Source: Acidilobaceae archaeon UBA162
Lineage (GTDB): Archaea > Thermoproteota > Thermoprotei_A > Sulfolobales > Acidilobaceae
Length of the DNA: 7,307 nucleotides
Direction: 5' to 3'
Assembly (NCBI GenBank): GCA_002496425.1
Contig: DAJS01000023.1
Coordinates: forward strand, 115,400 to 122,706
How positions within the stretch are numbered: the first letter of the stretch is position 1; every line of letters begins with the position of its first letter. Positions 5,284 to 7,307 of the stretch are shown here, piece by piece. Below the pieces are notes generated by a model. That model made no database searches. It was not told the DNA's origin and saw nothing but the letters and a program-made list of their open reading frames with translations. Position numbers and translations under genes: made by a program.

Positions 5284-6486
5284 TTGGTGCCAGTGGTGGC
5301 CAGAGACCCTAAGCTCTACATGGCCTCAATCGATGAGATACTCAGCGGTGAGGCATCGGACATCTACTTCAAGAGAACGCAGGAGCTCCTGAGGAGGGCA
5401 GGCCTTGACAAGGTAAGGGTCAGGATGGAGGTCCACCTTTACGGAGACCCACCATGGGGCGATTGGGCTGTCTATGCGGGTCTCGAGGAGGCCCTGGCCA
5501 TACTAAAGGGCAAGCCCTTCACTGTCTACTCGTTGCCCGAGGGCACGCTGTTCAGGAGGAAGACGCCTCTTATGCTTATAGAGGCCCCCTACGAGGCCTT
5601 CGCGCCCCTGGAGGCGTCCATTCTTGGTGTCCTGCGCTTCGAGAGCAGCATAGCCACCAAGGCCGCCAGAGTGAGAATAGCCGCTGGCGACAGGCTGTTC
5701 CTGTTCTTCGGGCTTAGGGCGCTTCACCCTGCAGTGTTCCCAGCCGCTGACAGGGCCGCCTACATAGGAGGGGCTGATTCAGTCAGTGGTATACTCTCCG
5801 AGAAGTACTTGGGCCTAAAGCCTCAAGGGACCATGCCTCACGCCTTCATAATAACAGTTGGTGACCAGAGGAAGGCCTGGAAACTATTCGCTGATGTGTA
5901 CGGGGGTCAGGCCAACGTTGTGGCACTGACTGACACCTTTGACGATGAGCGCAACGAGGCCCTCATGGCGGCTGAGGAGCTGAAGGACAGGCTATGGGGG
6001 ATCAGGCTCGATACGCCATCCAGCAGACGCGGCAACATGAAAGACATAGTTGAGGAGGTCAAGTGGACCCTTAAACTTCACGGCTTTGACAATGTCAAGA
6101 TCATAGTCAGTGGGGGCCTTGATGAGGAGGAGATCAAGGAGCTAAGGAACGTGGCCGACGGGTTCGGCGTCGGGACCTCGGTAGCCATGCCTAGGAGTGT
6201 TGACCTCAGCATGGATATAGTTGAGGTGGATCGCGGTAACGGCTGGGAGCCAGTGGCTAAGAGGGGCAAGATGCCAGGAGCCAAGATGGTATACTCGTGC
6301 GGGCCCCTGAACCACTTAGTAGTGCCGTGGGGCTCATCAAAGCCCAAGTGCGCTGATGGCAGGGAGCCAGAGCAGCTCATGGCTAAGTACATGGAAGATG
6401 GCAAGCTGGTAAGGGATCTTCCGTCCCTTGACGAGATAAGGACTTATGTCCTCTCGCAGCTTAAACAGCTGGAGCTTCTCAAGTAA
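5284..6486 (+). CDS. pncB: Nicotinate phosphoribosyltransferase (EC 6.3.4.21)
   Basis: This 400-residue enzyme joins nicotinate and PRPP, with ATP coupling, to give nicotinate mononucleotide in the Preiss-Handler route to NAD; it acts in the cytosol. Length and sequence fit the archaeal (Thermoplasma-type) family. The N-terminal domain has the start region SIDEILSGEASDIYFKRTQE. The core includes FGLRALHPA (142-150), GTMPHAF (182-188), where His186 matches the autophosphorylated His of bacterial PncB, LWGIRLDTPSSRRGN (237-251), and IIVSGGLDEEEIKEL (273-287), followed by DGFGVGTSV (292-300), the phosphate-binding end of the barrel. The Thermoplasma enzyme has a four-cysteine zinc-knuckle-like C-terminal domain, but this protein contains only Cys339 and Cys356. 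TTG 5284 or GTG 5287 is chosen because the TATA box sits 26 bases upstream; the more distant ATG at codon 13 would remove conserved sequence. The gene diverges from the AbrB-like gene and is followed by a membrane-protein gene 24 bp downstream. Confidence 0.93.
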   Translation: MVPVVARDPKLYMASIDEILSGEASDIYFKRTQELLRRAGLDKVRVRMEVHLYGDPPWGDWAVYAGLEEALAILKGKPFTVYSLPEGTLFRRKTPLMLIEAPYEAFAPLEASILGVLRFESSIATKAARVRIAAGDRLFLFFGLRALHPAVFPAADRAAYIGGADSVSGILSEKYLGLKPQGTMPHAFIITVGDQRKAWKLFADVYGGQANVVALTDTFDDERNEALMAAEELKDRLWGIRLDTPSSRRGNMKDIVEEVKWTLKLHGFDNVKIIVSGGLDEEEIKELRNVADGFGVGTSVAMPRSVDLSMDIVEVDRGNGWEPVAKRGKMPGAKMVYSCGPLNHLVVPWGSSKPKCADGREPEQLMAKYMEDGKLVRDLPSLDEIRTYVLSQLKQLELLK

Positions 6487-6506
6487 GCTCAGCCGGGCGG
6501 CTGAGC
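6487..6506 (+). repeat. Perfect 8-bp inverted repeat (hairpin) directly after the NAPRTase stop
   Basis: The arms gctcagcc (6487-6494) and ggctgagc (6499-6506) are perfectly complementary, separated by gggc. The hairpin begins at the base after the TAA stop and ends four bases before the ATG of the next gene, where a Shine-Dalgarno site would be expected. No T-run follows, so it is not a typical archaeal terminator. A role in mRNA stability, in processing or in lowering translation of the next gene is possible. Confidence 0.7.
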
Positions 6507-6510
6507 ATCT

Positions 6511-7307
6511 ATGAGCCGCTCTCCCACAAGGGTAGTGGTCCTCAGAGCCCTACTTTACATTATAGCGCTGCTGCTTACCTTGGGCGCTAGCATAGCAATA
6601 GCCCGCAGGCTGACGGCAAGCGAGTATGCGGCGTATCAGTTCGCTACTAAGAGAATAATCCAGTACTCAACTATACCTCTCTCGATATTTGGCCTTTGGA
6701 TCTACCGTTACCTCTCCGTCAGGGCCAGGGGTGCCCTTGGGGCTACATACATAATTGCTGCAGCTACAGCAGTCCTCGGGGCCGTTCTCGGGCTCCTGCT
6801 TGAGCTCACCGAGGCCAAGATTGGCCTGGCGGCTGCCACGGCCGCCGCCCTTCTGCTCGCGCTGCAGTCCACCTTGTCGACTATATCCACAGCTCTAGAC
6901 GCGCTGAGGCCTCTCAGGAATGCCCTGTCAGCAATGATATACAGGCTCCTCTACTTCCTCTTTGTCGTGATTGCTCTTTACCTGCTCAGGCCGGACCTCA
7001 CGGACCTTTTCCTTTTCACGTCAGCCGCCATGGCGATCATACTCGTCATGGACGTTCGCTGGGCCTCAGAGGTGACATCCAGGGAGGATCTGAGCAACTA
7101 CAGGAACATAATTATTGAGTGGGCTCTGACCTCAAGTCCTCTAGTAATAGGTTATCTGCTCGGGTTCCTCTCATCGTTAGATGTAATAATAGGCTATGGG
7201 CTGGCAGGCGCGCAGGTGGTGGCAGCGTTCTTCATAGCAGCTTCAATAGCCACCAGCGTGAGGGAGTCGGCCAACACGGGCCTCAGGTACCTGCACAAGT
7301 ATGGGCT
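6511..7307 (+). CDS. Polytopic membrane protein, polysaccharide flippase-like, 3' end outside the window
   Basis: An open frame runs from ATG 6511 to the window edge: 265 complete codons with no stop, so it is a partial gene. It is very hydrophobic, with about eight predicted membrane helices (near 10-30, 50-66, 78-97, 104-127, 143-160, 165-182, 206-222 and 226-250). The first helix followed by ARRLTASEYAAYQFATKRIIQY (31-52) resembles the start of Wzx/PST-type flippases (a 'gp-eyg-y' region after helix 1), and the length so far is compatible with their usual 12-14 helices. If correct, it would move lipid-linked sugar units across the membrane for glycoprotein or S-layer glycan assembly. I assign it by this resemblance and topology only. 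No clear Shine-Dalgarno site is visible, because a hairpin occupies that position. It lies 24 bp after the NAPRTase stop and may be read from the same transcript, though no functional link is evident. Confidence 0.7.
   Translation, partial: MSRSPTRVVVLRALLYIIALLLTLGASIAIARRLTASEYAAYQFATKRIIQYSTIPLSIFGLWIYRYLSVRARGALGATYIIAAATAVLGAVLGLLLELTEAKIGLAAATAAALLLALQSTLSTISTALDALRPLRNALSAMIYRLLYFLFVVIALYLLRPDLTDLFLFTSAAMAIILVMDVRWASEVTSREDLSNYRNIIIEWALTSSPLVIGYLLGFLSSLDVIIGYGLAGAQVVAAFFIAASIATSVRESANTGLRYLHKYG

Overview
The window looks like chromosomal DNA of a thermophilic crenarchaeon (Thermoproteota). Reasons: many TTG starts, heavy use of ATA for Ile and AGG for Arg, TATA-type promoters about 26-29 bases before first codons (leaderless pattern), Shine-Dalgarno sites of the GGTGA(T) type before other genes, and a moderately high G+C content. 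An Acidilobus/Caldisphaera/Desulfurococcales-type host is a guess; no rRNA or other taxonomic marker is present.

Layout. (1) 1-111: non-coding, with a short tandem repeat. (2) 112-2811: a membrane-protein cluster. A short NfeD-like protein (minus strand) diverges across 73 bp from a long NfeD/1510-N type membrane serine protease homologue, which is followed by a stomatin/slipin (SPFH) gene. NfeD plus stomatin is a classic conserved pair. Here the protease keeps its nucleophile Ser111 but appears to have His148 where the catalytic Lys of the Pyrococcus enzyme should be. (3) 2842-4424, minus strand: an unrecognised small helical protein followed by a saccharopine dehydrogenase family oxidoreductase resembling L-lysine 6-dehydrogenases; the two are probably co-transcribed. 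The oxidoreductase ends 30 bp from the slipin stop (convergent). (4) 4425-4869: no intact gene, with reading-frame fragments on the plus strand that look like decayed coding sequence. (5) 4870-6486: a small AbrB-like beta-hairpin protein (minus) diverges from a nicotinate phosphoribosyltransferase (plus) across 162 bp that contain repeated GGTTT/AAACC half-sites around both predicted TATA boxes. (6) 6511-7307: the start of a polytopic membrane protein resembling polysaccharide flippases, cut by the window edge; a perfect 8-bp hairpin lies between it and the NAPRTase stop.

Working together: the two NfeD-domain proteins and the slipin probably form one membrane-quality or membrane-microdomain module. 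The NAPRTase makes nicotinate mononucleotide for NAD synthesis and salvage; its small divergent neighbour may be a regulator. The lysine-dehydrogenase-like enzyme and the flippase are not obviously linked to either. I found no clear previously undescribed system; the most notable points are the apparently altered catalytic dyad, the extra short NfeD paralogue, the decayed region at 4578-4920 and the candidate shared operator at 5178-5256.
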